Origin: Mytilinidion resinicola
Lineage: Eukaryota > Ascomycota > Dothideomycetes > Mytilinidiales > Mytilinidiaceae
Assembly: GCF_010093595.1 (NCBI RefSeq)
Contig: NW_022985454.1
Span: 62,001 to 126,000, forward strand
Direction of reading: 5' to 3'
DNA: 64,000 bases
Shown here in pieces: positions 42,493 to 52,329 of this stretch. How positions within the stretch are numbered: the stretch's first letter is position 1; the number at the start of each line of letters is the position of its first letter. Under the pieces are notes generated by a model. That model had not been told where the DNA came from. It did not search any database and saw only the letters and a list, made by a program, of their open reading frames with translations. Both the position numbers and the translations under genes were made by a program.

Positions 42493-42888
42493 GTATATAT
42501 GGTGGCCTTTAATGAGGCCAGTGATATAGCTGTGGATGTCGAGGCAAGTTGATGTCGCAGAGGTGGACCGGGACCTCCGCTTACAAATGAGTAAGTCTGT
42601 GCATTTGGACATCACGTGACATATAATCCCCCTTACTTGTCTAGCATCGGTAATCAGAGCGGAGGAGAGTTTGCTAATTAGTTCCAATACCAAGATCGTA
42701 GTTTAGATGAAATTAATCCCATTCTCCAAATAATCATTTCCGTTTGCTCAGCGTCCACTATACGCTGATGAGTGGCTCCTCGATCCGACGCCATTATACA
42801 GTTAATTACAAACCCCGGAGAATCAAGCATCAAATCTTAGCTATTGAATTCTCTTCAGAGTCGCAACTTAAATTTATTAAGAGATATA
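42493..42888. other. intergenic between the regulator and DUF1989 genes
   Basis: 396 bases. It holds the promoter of the Zn2Cys6 gene and the 3' UTR of the DUF1989 gene. Nothing else seen. Confidence 0.5.
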
Positions 42889-43707
42889 CTAAGCTTTAGG
42901 AATATCTATAATCTGAAAATGTGCATCCATCGGCTTGCCCCCATTGATACTCAACACATCCTGCGGACACGAACTCATCACAACCGCCAAATCTCTCTCC
43001 GCCCAGAGCGCCACATAGTCTCCCTCCTTCGTAAGCGGCGCCTCAAAACTAACCCCTCTCTTCGCGCCCTCTCCTTCCTCCGTAACCGGAATATTCATAA
43101 ATAGATTGAAAGGGTCCGGGACCCGCCCACCCCACCGTGCCTGCAACCCTAGCAATCCATCTACCACCTCTTTCTCCGCATCTGTATTCTTGGGAAGCGA
43201 TAAAGCAAGCTTCTCCAACGCGTCCCAGCAATTATCCGTGCAAGACTCGTGGTACGTCGTCACTCCCAACTCGCTATACCGCCACCGATCGCACGCCGCG
43301 ATCAGAGTGTCATGCACACCTGCGCTTGTATCTTCTACCAGCGTCAACATCGGCGCCCGCTTCTGACTCCGCAGTGTATCTCCGAGTTCGGGTGTGAGCT
43401 TCAGCAGTGAGGCTCGCGTGTGGGACATGGACATGTACTCAGGGGCGGCAGCGGCTGTGTTGGCGGCGACGGAGTAAGAGGTCGCTGGAGCAGATAGGGC
43501 GGCGGGGAAGATTGGGGCATCGACTGTTGGGAGGGAGGATGAGGGGAGGGCGAAAGCCCAGGTGTCGACGACTTGGTGGCCGGAGGTGTTTATGACTTTG
43601 ATAGTTTGGCCGGCGCGGAGGATGGTGGCGGCGCCCCGACGGGCGGCAATGAGATGGAGAGTAGGGTCTCGGGGCTTTTCTTGGGTGGTTTGAGACATGT
43701 TGGGCAA
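42889..43707 (-). CDS. DUF1989 protein (urea carboxylase-associated type)
   Basis: 272 residues, no introns. ARRGAATILRAGQTIKVINT and GHQVVDTWAFAL at the start, YHESCTDNCWDALEKLALSL in the middle, FNLFMNIPVTEEG, then DYVALWAERDLAVVMSSCPQ and DVLSINGG at the end, all characteristic of DUF1989. In bacteria such genes neighbour urea carboxylase or allophanate hydrolase and some relatives are carboxyguanidine deiminases; the fungal function is not established. Cytosolic by lack of signals. Start is MPNMSQ at 43707 or MSQ nine bases later. Confidence 0.85.
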   Translation of the reverse strand: MPNMSQTTQEKPRDPTLHLIAARRGAATILRAGQTIKVINTSGHQVVDTWAFALPSSSLPTVDAPIFPAALSAPATSYSVAANTAAAAPEYMSMSHTRASLLKLTPELGDTLRSQKRAPMLTLVEDTSAGVHDTLIAACDRWRYSELGVTTYHESCTDNCWDALEKLALSLPKNTDAEKEVVDGLLGLQARWGGRVPDPFNLFMNIPVTEEGEGAKRGVSFEAPLTKEGDYVALWAERDLAVVMSSCPQDVLSINGGKPMDAHFQIIDIPKA

Positions 43708-44641
43708 GGAAGAGGTGGTGTTGAATTATTAGAGTGAGGGGAACTCGTGTTTTGAACTACTGGAGAAAAGTAGCGCTCAGTTTTCCCGGAAGGCTGAAAA
43801 GAAGGAAAGTAGATGTAGGGAGCACAGCTGGGGTTTTGATGAAGTCAAAAGTGGAAGAGAAATAATGAGTTACGAGAAAGGCGATGTCTGGAGATAAGCT
43901 TCAAGATTGGACTCCCTGTCAGTCATGACCCCGCGATAGCATGACATAATGAGGGGCAGAACCGCGACCTCTTGTCCACGTTCCTTCATTCACCCTCATA
44001 TGTACTGGCTACATATACTTATCGGAGTGCATCTATTCCATCCATTGGGCGTAGGCCGATTGGTTAGCGGAACTTCCAAATCAGGAGATTCCGCCAAGAA
44101 GAAGACACCGTGATAGGCCAGTACAAGCAGTCCTCACGTTACTGCACTAGTCAAGGGTTCATATATAACCTATCGGCATTTACTAAATAGTATACAAGGA
44201 TATAGAGTTCGATTTAGGGGCTCTAGGTTCTAACATCACGAGGTTGATCTTTTTGGTTACTCCAGAGGTGTCTTCACTCCACGCTTGGGTTGTCAAAGGA
44301 GAAGCAGCTACGTCGAGATTCAGAGCCTCGTGCAAAAGCGTTCCCATTTCCTACCGGCTTGACCATGTTCCTTTCTACGGAGTTTAGATTTCATCATCAT
44401 GAGGGCGGTTTCTTAGTCTATGCAGGGGTGCCTCCAGTTTATGGGAACATCGCCAAGAGAGAATGAAGTCCGCTCCAGTTTCAACGCCAGAACCTACTAG
44501 TATCCCCTTCGCAGCCGAAATCAGGTTCACTGCCAACCATTGCAGCAAGAGACCGAGAAAAGTACGCCTAGATAAACCTCAGAAACATCGCCTTTGTAAT
44601 TACCTTCGTCGTCACGACTCCCCGGAACACCGCCGTCATAA
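43708..44641. other. intergenic, 0.9 kb
   Basis: Promoter of the DUF1989 gene and 3' flank of the BTB-like gene. No coding frame with family character. Confidence 0.4.
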
Positions 44642-46153
44642 TTACTCCCTTACATAGAAGTCCTTCACATCTAGTCGAGCGTCTTTGTCAACCATCCACG
44701 CTTCCCGCCAAAACTCGAGACTCAATACATCATATCCACCCGCTTTCAAGCCTTGCTTCACCATGTCAGGCTTTGTCCTGATCGAAAAGACCGTAACGAC
44801 CAGCCGCCTCAGTGCGTCATCAGGCGCCGTCTTTGAATATACCCACTCTATTGTCGCCGAGCTAAGTGTCATTCGTTGTAGATCCAGCGTGCCTGGATCG
44901 AGGCCTAGCTTGATCCAGAGTAGTCTGACCGCTTCGTTCTGTAGCTTCGGCATCTTCATATTTACAGCAAGTAGCCAAAGGCGGCAAAGTTTAATTGTAT
45001 CCAATGAGTCAAGCTTGCCGCGCAAGGCAACGAGTTGGAAGGGAGAGCTTGAAAGTTTGAGAGTGACGGAACCGGTGTAAAGGAATTGTACCGCCAAGTC
45101 GATGATGTCAGAGGTCTCGAGGTCGAACTTAAGGGTCGAAGTGGATGGGACCGGTGGGTGGACTAGCCGGCCAAATAGCTGGACGCGTAAATACGGAGAC
45201 TGCAAGGCCAGACCCAGATGAATGTGCTGTTCCGTGATGGGGTCAGACGGAGTGGAACCCGGAATCTGGAGGGTGACCATGGGACCGGAGATGCCACGTC
45301 CATAAGAAAAGGGCTCCTGAAAGAGGCCGAAGAGAGTCGTCTGAGGTTGTCCAAATATAGACGCAGGTGCTGGTGGGAAGAGAGGCTCTACAATGTGCAC
45401 ACCGCGGAAAGGGTTGCCTTGTTGCTGGAGTCCAGCTTGGATGAAGGCGGTTCTAAACGGGCTGGCCTGGGGCTGATGAGGGGGTCCACTAGGCGTGGAA
45501 GGTTGCAATGAAGCAGTAGAAGATCCGGGTCCAAAGACTCGTGAATTTGAATAGTCTATCAAGCGCAGCTCCTCGAGCGATGAGTGTCGATAGCGAGGAT
45601 GAACAGTGATGGTTTGGAAGTGCAGTGTAGTCTTCTCGTGGCCGTTGACGTCTTCTTCTGTATACGGAACAAAGGTGATCGGAGTTGCTCCCAAAGCGGG
45701 TTGCGAATAGACACGTGGTGCGAGTCCCGACACAAACTGATTCTGGTTTGTCGCTGAAGTCGCTGGCGCTTTCTGCGTTGTCGTAACCGCAGACCCAAAT
45801 CCAGACGCTGTGATGAGCGCCGTCGAAAGGGGTGTCTCCGTCGCGACCTTGCTAGTAGCTGTGCTAGCACTGTCTTTGATGCTGATAGATTCGATAGCGC
45901 TGTTTATTTCATCAAGGTCTAGCTCGGAGGGCGTCTCAGGCTGGTTCACGGCATTCTGTGGTCTCGCCGGTGTCGATTCCGGTGGAAGCTGCGGAAGGGT
46001 CGATTCAGGTTGTTGCACAGCTGCTGTTGAGCTCTTCAGGGCCGTAGACCGTTTCTCGGAGGGCGCTGAGGGCACCTGTTGTGGAAGAGGCAGAGATGGC
46101 GACCCGGCCTGCATGCCGCTAGTCGTGGGTGCTGGCTCGCTAGGATCCGGCAT
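44642..46153 (-). CDS. BTB/POZ-like protein, paralog 1
   Basis: 503 residues, no introns. The first ~250 residues are Pro/Ser/Thr/Gln-rich and disordered. The second half has a BTB-like fold signature: EQHIHLGLALQSPYLRVQLF, then TSDIIDLAVQFLYTGSV, KLCRLWLLAVNMKMPKLQNE and AVRLLWIKLGL, ending with FWREAWMVDKDA and DVKDFYVRE. BTB domains dimerise and often recruit Cullin-3; fungi have many of unknown role. Two related genes lie at 49393 and 51361 on the same strand with the same FYV(R/K/E)E end. No obvious defect. Start MPDPSEPAP resembles MPDSQSQ in paralog 2. Confidence 0.7.
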   Translation of the reverse strand: MPDPSEPAPTTSGMQAGSPSLPLPQQVPSAPSEKRSTALKSSTAAVQQPESTLPQLPPESTPARPQNAVNQPETPSELDLDEINSAIESISIKDSASTATSKVATETPLSTALITASGFGSAVTTTQKAPATSATNQNQFVSGLAPRVYSQPALGATPITFVPYTEEDVNGHEKTTLHFQTITVHPRYRHSSLEELRLIDYSNSRVFGPGSSTASLQPSTPSGPPHQPQASPFRTAFIQAGLQQQGNPFRGVHIVEPLFPPAPASIFGQPQTTLFGLFQEPFSYGRGISGPMVTLQIPGSTPSDPITEQHIHLGLALQSPYLRVQLFGRLVHPPVPSTSTLKFDLETSDIIDLAVQFLYTGSVTLKLSSSPFQLVALRGKLDSLDTIKLCRLWLLAVNMKMPKLQNEAVRLLWIKLGLDPGTLDLQRMTLSSATIEWVYSKTAPDDALRRLVVTVFSIRTKPDMVKQGLKAGGYDVLSLEFWREAWMVDKDARLDVKDFYVRE

Positions 46154-46524
46154 CGTGGTGGTGGCGAAGTGGGTAGAATAGGTGGATTAGGTGGATATTG
46201 GAGTTATGTGGTTATGTGGGTGTTGTTGCGGTTGTCGTCCGTCGCGAGGCGGACGTAGCTTAACATGTAGGGAGCCATAAGGTTAGATTAGTCAGTGACG
46301 TCAGTCGACGGTGAATGTCCACTGGCTGGGATACAGAGTCCCTATAAAGTCAACATTATGCTTGCATTAGCGTTATGCAACAGTCTGATTCGCGAAGCTG
46401 GGTGCTGGTGAATCAACGACGTGGTATTCTGTTTCACTTAAACTAGAGAAAACGTTCGAGATAGCTTGGCAGGTGTGCACACTCGTTTGGGGTGCGATGC
46501 GAATGACACACAGTGGATATCAGG
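46154..46524. other. intergenic
   Basis: Promoter of BTB-like paralog 1. Nothing recognised. Confidence 0.4.
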
Positions 46525-46745
46525 CTACCTCTTGGCTGCCCGGCTACCAGCAGCTGGGCCACCCCTCACAGCGGTGTCGAGTAAGCAAGATCAAAGCCAG
46601 GTAGTAATGAATCCACTATATGGGTTTATGCCACGGGGTTTCAAAGCTGTAGACCTGATGTCAAGTTTCAAGCCGTTCAAATCGGACTGTCTCTTGACTG
46701 ACTGGCTACCTAGTAGCCGGGCCACCCCTGACAGTGGTGACAAGC
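46525..46745 (+). mobile_element. MITE-derived, partly duplicated fragment
   Basis: Two related right-hand parts follow each other. GGCTACCAGCAGCTGGGCCA leads to CCCCTCACAGCGGTGTCGAG, and later GGCTACCTAGTAGCCGGGCC leads to ACCCCTGACAGTGGTGACA. Between them GATGTCAAGTTTCAAGCC matches the copy at 40412. Terminal repeats are not visible, so it is an old, rearranged insertion. 46746-47402 is AT-rich without a gene. Confidence 0.55.
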
Positions 46746-47402
46746 TTCCAAAATCGGTGTTCAAGCAGTGATACGTTTGTAGGGCATTCGATCAGGAGGT
46801 AATATGTTAGGCGTTCGGCTATCAAACTCTAAAATATAATATCACCTTGCTCACTGCCTTAAGCAATCGTTTGCACATTAGCAATCAACTTGAGCAATAT
46901 ATTAAGCTCTTCACAGCTGTCGAGGAGTTATTAGGTCTATTTCTAAGTGAGTTGAAGCAATAATGACGAATTCAGAGTAAAATTACGCACAGTATGGGCA
47001 CACTGCGGTCGTTTTATGCGGTGACTAATCTATTCATCGTACACTTGATACTACGCCGAGTTGGCTTAAATAGCCTTGCTAGCGAAGCCATATTCAAGGT
47101 AACAAGCTATTGTTCCAGCTTGCTAGCCAAATCTCTTTTTGAGCCGGTGATTTGCGAATATCTCCCGAGCTTTGGGAAGTCGGTGCGGGTTCTAGAATCC
47201 TCTGCTCGGGCTACGGCGACCGTAAAAAAATATTCGAATATTCACTACTATGGCTACAGCGCGCCTATATATGCCTTCCTCACACGTACCCAGAAGCTCT
47301 TTCTTTATTTAATCATCCTCAGTCAGCCACCACCACCACCATCAACCTTACTCCATCTTTATACCAACATCGCGCTCCAAGTTGGGTCATTTAGGGGCGA
47401 CA

Positions 47403-48542
47403 ATGGCTAACTATTGTCCTAGACACCTAGAGTACCGTCAGACTTTAGAGCAGCTCACGATTGAGCAGTCTGTTTTAGGTCTTCGCCCCGGAATTGACGA
47501 TGCCCTCATCCATCGTCAAATCCCTGCCCCAGAGTGTCCAGCACCCGGCTCAGTTGCTGACGCAACACCTCTGCCACATCTGTGGCAACCACCATTCTCT
47601 AGGCTCGGATTCCAGTGTTATCTCGATCATTTACCCGGCATTCTTCCAACATATCTCCCCGAAGACGAACGAACTTGTGTCATCTGCCTAGACCGGTACG
47701 GGCCTGTTGACCAAGACGATACGCAGCCAGATGAAAACGAAGAACAGCCACATACGTCCACAAAATTGGGCGAACCTTCGTAGTACCACGACGCCATTCG
47801 ACTACCGGCGCCATGTAAGCACGTCTTCGGCAGAACCTGTATCAAGACGCACTTCAAAAACTTGAACCACTGCCCGTTGTGTCGTCGACAGTGGACAAAG
47901 TCTCCATTCACCGCATGTCTCCTCGAAGTACGTGAGAGCTGGTTCAACGGCATGCTCGTAGAACATATACTCGGTCGACCCCTGAACCGCAACCAGCCAC
48001 TCGCCCTCTTCTCGCACGATTTTCACACCGAGTTCGAATCAGCGGCCCAATTGATCCGTAGATGAGCGGGAATCTCGGGGCCTCAGACACTCAAGGAGTT
48101 TCGCCTTGTAATTGATAAGGTGAAGGGTATATTCGCGAACTCGTGCCGCACCCCGATCATACACGGGGCTAGAATAGAGAGGCCTTATCTAGTGCGGGAG
48201 TTGTTATTTTCAAAGATCGCGTCGGAATTGAACCCCTATATCATCGTCCATGGGAGATACGCAGATGCTCGGGGACTAGCAGAGGCACAGCGGTACACAC
48301 AGCTCAAGAACGTTTTGCAGACAGCGGTCAACTATACCCTCATCCGCGCCCAACTTAGGCAAACATTCATTCCGGCTCACTATTGGATCAAGAAGGAGAG
48401 ACAGTACGGAGGTCTTACAAATGCGGAGGTGGATCACTTGATGAGCAGGTACGGATGGGAACAGCTATTGATCAACATCATTGGCGCCAGACTCGAGCTA
48501 GAGGCTGAGAGGGAAGGGCCACCCATTGAGGAGATGTTCTGA
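47403..48542 (+). pseudogene. RING-finger gene with two in-frame stop codons
   Basis: One continuous frame of 380 codons from MANYCPRHLEYRQTLEQL to EGPPIEEMF, interrupted only by TAG at 47781-47783 and TGA at 48063-48065. The RING is split by the first stop: CVICLDRYGPVDQDD lies before it and RLPAPCKHVFGRTCIKTHFK then NLNHCPLCRRQW after it. The sequence after the second stop (KGIFANSCRTPIIHGARIER and further) is still protein-like. Both stops could derive from CAG and CGA by single C-to-T changes, which fits RIP or ageing. No intron removes them without losing zinc ligands. Readthrough is the alternative. It sits between two BTB-like paralogs, a notable setting for a RING E3-type protein. Confidence 0.7.
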
Positions 48543-48779
48543 GCGGCATGACTAATATCTATATCTAGAGATTGTTACTACGACGAGGCAAGCCTTGATT
48601 AGCAGTGTGTCTCTGAATCCTATAGTCTTCTATACTATTCACCCAAAAGCATCTGGCTACATACGAGAGCGCACTATTTTGACTAGCTCAGTGCCTTAGG
48701 TATTGCATACATTGGCCCATTGGAACATAGTCAAGCTGGCAGCGAAAAGGAATATAATTTGCATGAAAGCCTTAATTGG
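48543..48779. other. 3' flank of the RING gene
   Basis: No feature recognised. Confidence 0.4.
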
Positions 48780-49110
48780 GACACACCTGCTGCTCTTTTG
48801 ACAACCCGATTGTGAGGTAAAGACACCCCTGGAGTGACTGAAAAGATTAACCTCATGAGGCTCTAGATCTGGACGTAGCTGCTTCTCTTTTGACTGCCCA
48901 AGCATGGAGCGAAGGCACCCCTGGAGTGACCAGAACAATCACACCTGTTATGTCAAAATATGAAGCCCCTAAATTAGGAATTCGTCCATCCGGGAGCCAA
49001 AATGGACAGCTTTTGCATGAGGCCCTGAATCTGGACGTAGAGGCTTCTCTTTTGACTACATACGTGTGAATCTAAGACGCCCCTGAACATACTGAAAACC
49101 TGTTCCTCAT
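48780..49110 (+). repeat. three diverged repeat units
   Basis: Units with cores at about 48789, 48880 and 49041 share CTGGACGTAG, GCTTCTCTTTTGACT, a run like GGCACCCCTGGAGTGAC and GAAAA. The second and third are also preceded by CATGAGGC(T/C)CT. Spacing is uneven (about 93 and 162 bases). No coding frame. They look like the remains of an expanded or duplicated non-coding element. 49111-49392 shows nothing. Confidence 0.6.
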
Positions 49111-49392
49111 GACGTCATATTTGAACTTTGTAATCGGCTCCCTTCATGGTAGATCTATTTCGCCATGAAATATCACTACTTGAGGATGCTTTCCGAAATT
49201 TGAAGTGACGAAAGTGTGATTTTGAACAATCTGCAAAGTTATCAAGCCACCTCTGAAGGCGCTATCTGCTCTCCAACATGGCCCCATAGGCTTTGGAATC
49301 TAGACACAAGATACCGCACAAGGTAAATTTCGTAGTGCTTCTGAATATGGAAGAGTCTAAGTGCCAAACCTTCTTCGAATTCTACCGCAAGT

Positions 49393-50685
49393 TTACTCCT
49401 TGACATAAAAGCTCTGGATTTTGGCCTTCGTCGGCCCAGATCCCTTCGATGCACTACACATATCCTGCCATAACTCAATAGGCAAATCATCATATTCACC
49501 CTGATCTGCCTGCTCTGCCTGCTCTGCCTGCTCTGCCTGCTCTGCCTGCTCTGCCTGCTCTGCCTGCTCTGCCTGCTCTGCCTGCTCTGCCCCTGAACCT
49601 AGGCCCTTCTTCAAACCCTCCAGCGTCACGCGGTCCTGGAACACAGAGCTCATAAACTGCCGTAATGCTGATCTAGGCTCGGTATGTTCATATACCCACT
49701 TCAACGCCGCAACACTAGGCGTTATCTGATCCATCTTGGGGGAATCTGCATAATAGCCCATGTTCAGGCACAAAAGCCTAATAGCTTCATTCTGCAACTT
49801 TGGTAGCTCGACTATAGCTGCCAAGACCCAGAGGCGACAAAGTTTTTGGACGCTAGTAGACACCAGCTTCGCGCGGATATTCATCATGATATCAGAAGTT
49901 CCAGTGGGGATGCGGAGGTTACGAGTGACGCCAACGGAGTCACGATATAGGAATTCCAGCATCCACAGCACGATATCTTCGGATTCAAGGTCGAAGTCTA
50001 ATACGATCCGGCTTGTAGGATGTACGTCTTTGAGTCGGTCTTTCAGCTTCTTTTCGAGGAAGGGAACCTGCAAAGCGAGGTTGACGTGGGTGTGAATCTC
50101 TACAGTCTCAGATTTGGGTGGCTCTGCACGTACACGGAGCATAAGAGAGAGGCCAGCCAAAAGGTGATCAGATTGGAATGTGGGGCGGCTGAAGCCAAAG
50201 AGGGTCGGAGAAGGGGTTATTGTACTTTTAGCGGACGTAGAGGCAGCCGGAAAGATAAGTTCAAGGGAGGGAGGACGTGGTTGAATGGGTGTCTCGCTTT
50301 TCACGATAGGGCTGCCCGTACCAAAGAGGTTGTTCTGCTGCGGCTGGCTTCTAGGTAGTCCTAATCCATCACCAAAAGAGAACATTGTGTTACATGGCTG
50401 AGGTACGGCTGGCTCGGGTGCAGAATTTTGTGGGCCTCCGGGTGGCGTCTCAGCTGGTGAGCGGGATTCTGCTCCATTAGATTCGGATTCCGGCACACTG
50501 ACGGTAGATCCAGATTCTGACCGCCTGGCTTGTGACTGAGAATCTGGCATACTGACGGTAGATTGAAAAAAACCGGAACATGCAGATGTTAAGAGATATA
50601 CATTACATCTAGGCTTAGGCTCTGTTTGCTCTTTCGAGAAGTTCCTGTCTTGGAACTCTTTCAGAAGCTCTTCATGTTTGTTCAT
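49393..50685 (-). CDS. BTB/POZ-like protein, paralog 2, with an Glu-Gln-Ala repeat
   Basis: 430 residues, no introns. Disordered Ser/Pro-rich N-terminal half, then the shared core: ETVEIHTHVNLALQVPFLEK, LESEDIVLWMLEFLYRDSVG, KLCRLWVLAAIVELPKLQNE, AIRLLCLNMGYYADSPK, ALKWVYEHTEPRSALRQF. Near the C-terminus a run of nine Glu-Gln-Ala-type triplets is encoded by a 9-bp minisatellite. It ends KIQSFYVKE as the paralogs do. The annotated start is MNKHEELLKE; MPDSQSQARR at 50550 is a likely alternative because paralog 1 begins MPDPSEP. Function unknown; BTB-like role by similarity of pattern only. Confidence 0.65.
   Translation of the reverse strand: MNKHEELLKEFQDRNFSKEQTEPKPRCNVYLLTSACSGFFQSTVSMPDSQSQARRSESGSTVSVPESESNGAESRSPAETPPGGPQNSAPEPAVPQPCNTMFSFGDGLGLPRSQPQQNNLFGTGSPIVKSETPIQPRPPSLELIFPAASTSAKSTITPSPTLFGFSRPTFQSDHLLAGLSLMLRVRAEPPKSETVEIHTHVNLALQVPFLEKKLKDRLKDVHPTSRIVLDFDLESEDIVLWMLEFLYRDSVGVTRNLRIPTGTSDIMMNIRAKLVSTSVQKLCRLWVLAAIVELPKLQNEAIRLLCLNMGYYADSPKMDQITPSVAALKWVYEHTEPRSALRQFMSSVFQDRVTLEGLKKGLGSGAEQAEQAEQAEQAEQAEQAEQAEQAEQADQGEYDDLPIELWQDMCSASKGSGPTKAKIQSFYVKE
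49507..49590. repeat. 9-bp coding minisatellite
   Basis: TGCCTGCTC repeated about nine times, practically without variation, inside the BTB-like gene. Because the unit is nine bases, copy-number change adds or removes three codons (Ala-Glu-Gln) and keeps the frame. Confidence 0.9.
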
Positions 50686-51360
50686 GCTTTGGGCTGAGAA
50701 AGTTCTGGTCTAGTCTACAATTCTTGGCCATTAGTCTGGACGTACGGATTTAGGAGCGCATCAGTACGGCTCTTGCTCGCTCGACGCCACTGTCGGGGGT
50801 AGCTCAGCTACCTGATTCTCAGTGAGTCAAAAGCTAGCTTAATATCCACGGTGTTGAACTTTACATCGCGTCCGGAGTTCTAAAAGCCTATAGAGATACC
50901 CTGAGCACTGCACAGTGGTAGGCAGGAGAGATGGCCCAAGAAGTTGATATGGAGGCACAAATCGATGTGTTTGACTGGGCAATAGGATTCGTAGCTCAGG
51001 CGCTAGAGGACTGCGGGAGTCATGGGAAGGTTGAAGCACCTCAGACGGTGCCAGAATAGTGTAAAATCGTCGTTCAATATTTGAGCGCGACGACGAAACT
51101 CTTCAGCAGGCCGTTGAGACGCTCTCAAATCAAGTCTGACGAACGGCAACGTCCGAGGTGGCCTCACGATCTTTCGGGCTGTCCAAAGTGGTGACTCGTA
51201 ATCTCGTTTTCATCTGAATAAGTAGGTTGAGGCAGTTCGACAGCAGCAAGCGAAAGAAAACCAGACGGCAATGAAGATGTGGTTCGAACGAGATGTAAGC
51301 TAGTCAATTGAAACGATTTGTCGACTGTCTAGCCTCCCCTAGCGTCATGCATTAACGACA
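50686..51360. other. intergenic holding a reversed MITE copy
   Basis: Promoter of paralog 2 and 3' flank of paralog 3. The MITE-like part at 50735-50930 is listed separately. The rest is unrecognised. Confidence 0.45.
50735..50930 (-). mobile_element. MITE, degenerate copy in reverse orientation
   Basis: Reverse complement contains GACAGTGGCGTCGAGCGAGC, ATAGGCTTTTAGAACTCC and GCGATGTAAAGTTCAACACC, matching the copies at 52330 and 2611. Terminal repeats are eroded. Confidence 0.6.
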
Positions 51361-51900
51361 CTACTCCTCCACATAGAAATCCCGGATATCAAATGGCTTC
51401 TTCTCAAGTATGCCCTTCATCTCATTGACCACGGCTACCAAGGGCAATGTATTATACGGAGGTTGTTTCCATAGCTTCAAAGGTACACGATCCCAAAACA
51501 CTCGAGTAATAAAATTACTTAGAGGTGCCGAGGCATTTTCATTTGCCCATTCAATGGCTTCATCAATCCGAGCGTCCTCGCACTTGTCAGCACTGGGGTA
51601 GAAACCTAGTTTCAAGCAGAGTAGTCGAATCGTCTCATTTTGTAGTTTCGGAAACTTCAGTCTGAATGCCAGGGTCCAGAGACGGAAGAGCTTTTCTATA
51701 CTGTCGAGAGAATCTAGATTCTTGCGGATGTTGGCGATCGTAGTCGAGGATTCGGAGCACGAGCGGCAGAGCTGATTGGTGATGGAGCCGCGATAAAGGA
51801 ACTCGATCATCCATGGCACAACCGTCGCGTCTTCATCCTCAAAGTCCATAGTCATTGGGCCCGATGTGCTCTCTCTGAGGGCCTTCAAGCGCTGGATCAT
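51361..51900 (-). CDS. BTB/POZ-like protein, paralog 3, short or 5'-truncated
   Basis: 179 residues, corresponding to the second half of the paralogs: DEDATVVPWMIEFLYRGSIT, KLFRLWTLAFRLKFPKLQNE, TIRLLCLKLGFYPSADK, IDEAIEWANENASAPLS, ending DIRDFYVEE. The strand that should precede the first helix of the domain is missing. In the same frame upstream of the ATG there is MGPPGTFTPPGSPPPEIQRY and later a TGA at about 51927, so an originally longer protein may have been cut by a stop. It could be expressed as a short version or be a pseudogene. Confidence 0.5.
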   Translation of the reverse strand: MIQRLKALRESTSGPMTMDFEDEDATVVPWMIEFLYRGSITNQLCRSCSESSTTIANIRKNLDSLDSIEKLFRLWTLAFRLKFPKLQNETIRLLCLKLGFYPSADKCEDARIDEAIEWANENASAPLSNFITRVFWDRVPLKLWKQPPYNTLPLVAVVNEMKGILEKKPFDIRDFYVEE

Positions 51901-52329
51901 GGGAGAGGGGTCAATATCAAAGAGCCCTCAGTGATGGGAAGGATGACTTGGTATTTTACCGTTTAAGTTATCATATCGCTGGATTTCGGGTGGGGGGGAT
52001 CCCGGTGGAGTAAAAGTTCCGGGTGGCCCCATTGTAGCAGGATCTGATTTAAGTCTGATCGATAGAAGATGTGGAGACGTAATGAGACGATTGAGGGCCT
52101 TGGTCACAGAAGTGTCGGGTTGTACGCGAGTGAGGGAATAGCGATACTGAGTGAGTTGATGGTATGAAGCTATGTCAAGGACGGAGGAGCTGTACGAAAA
52201 ACATGAGCGTGTATAGCTCCTGCTTGAGGTGTTAGGGAAGTCGGGGCTGCGCGCTAGCTACTTCCTCTACAAACCCAGAGCTTCAAACACTGACTTCACA
52301 TAGATGACCAAATGAAGACCTCCTTCTTC
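51901..52329. other. upstream of paralog 3
   Basis: Includes the in-frame remnant mentioned for paralog 3 (about 51927-52030). Nothing else recognised. Confidence 0.4.
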
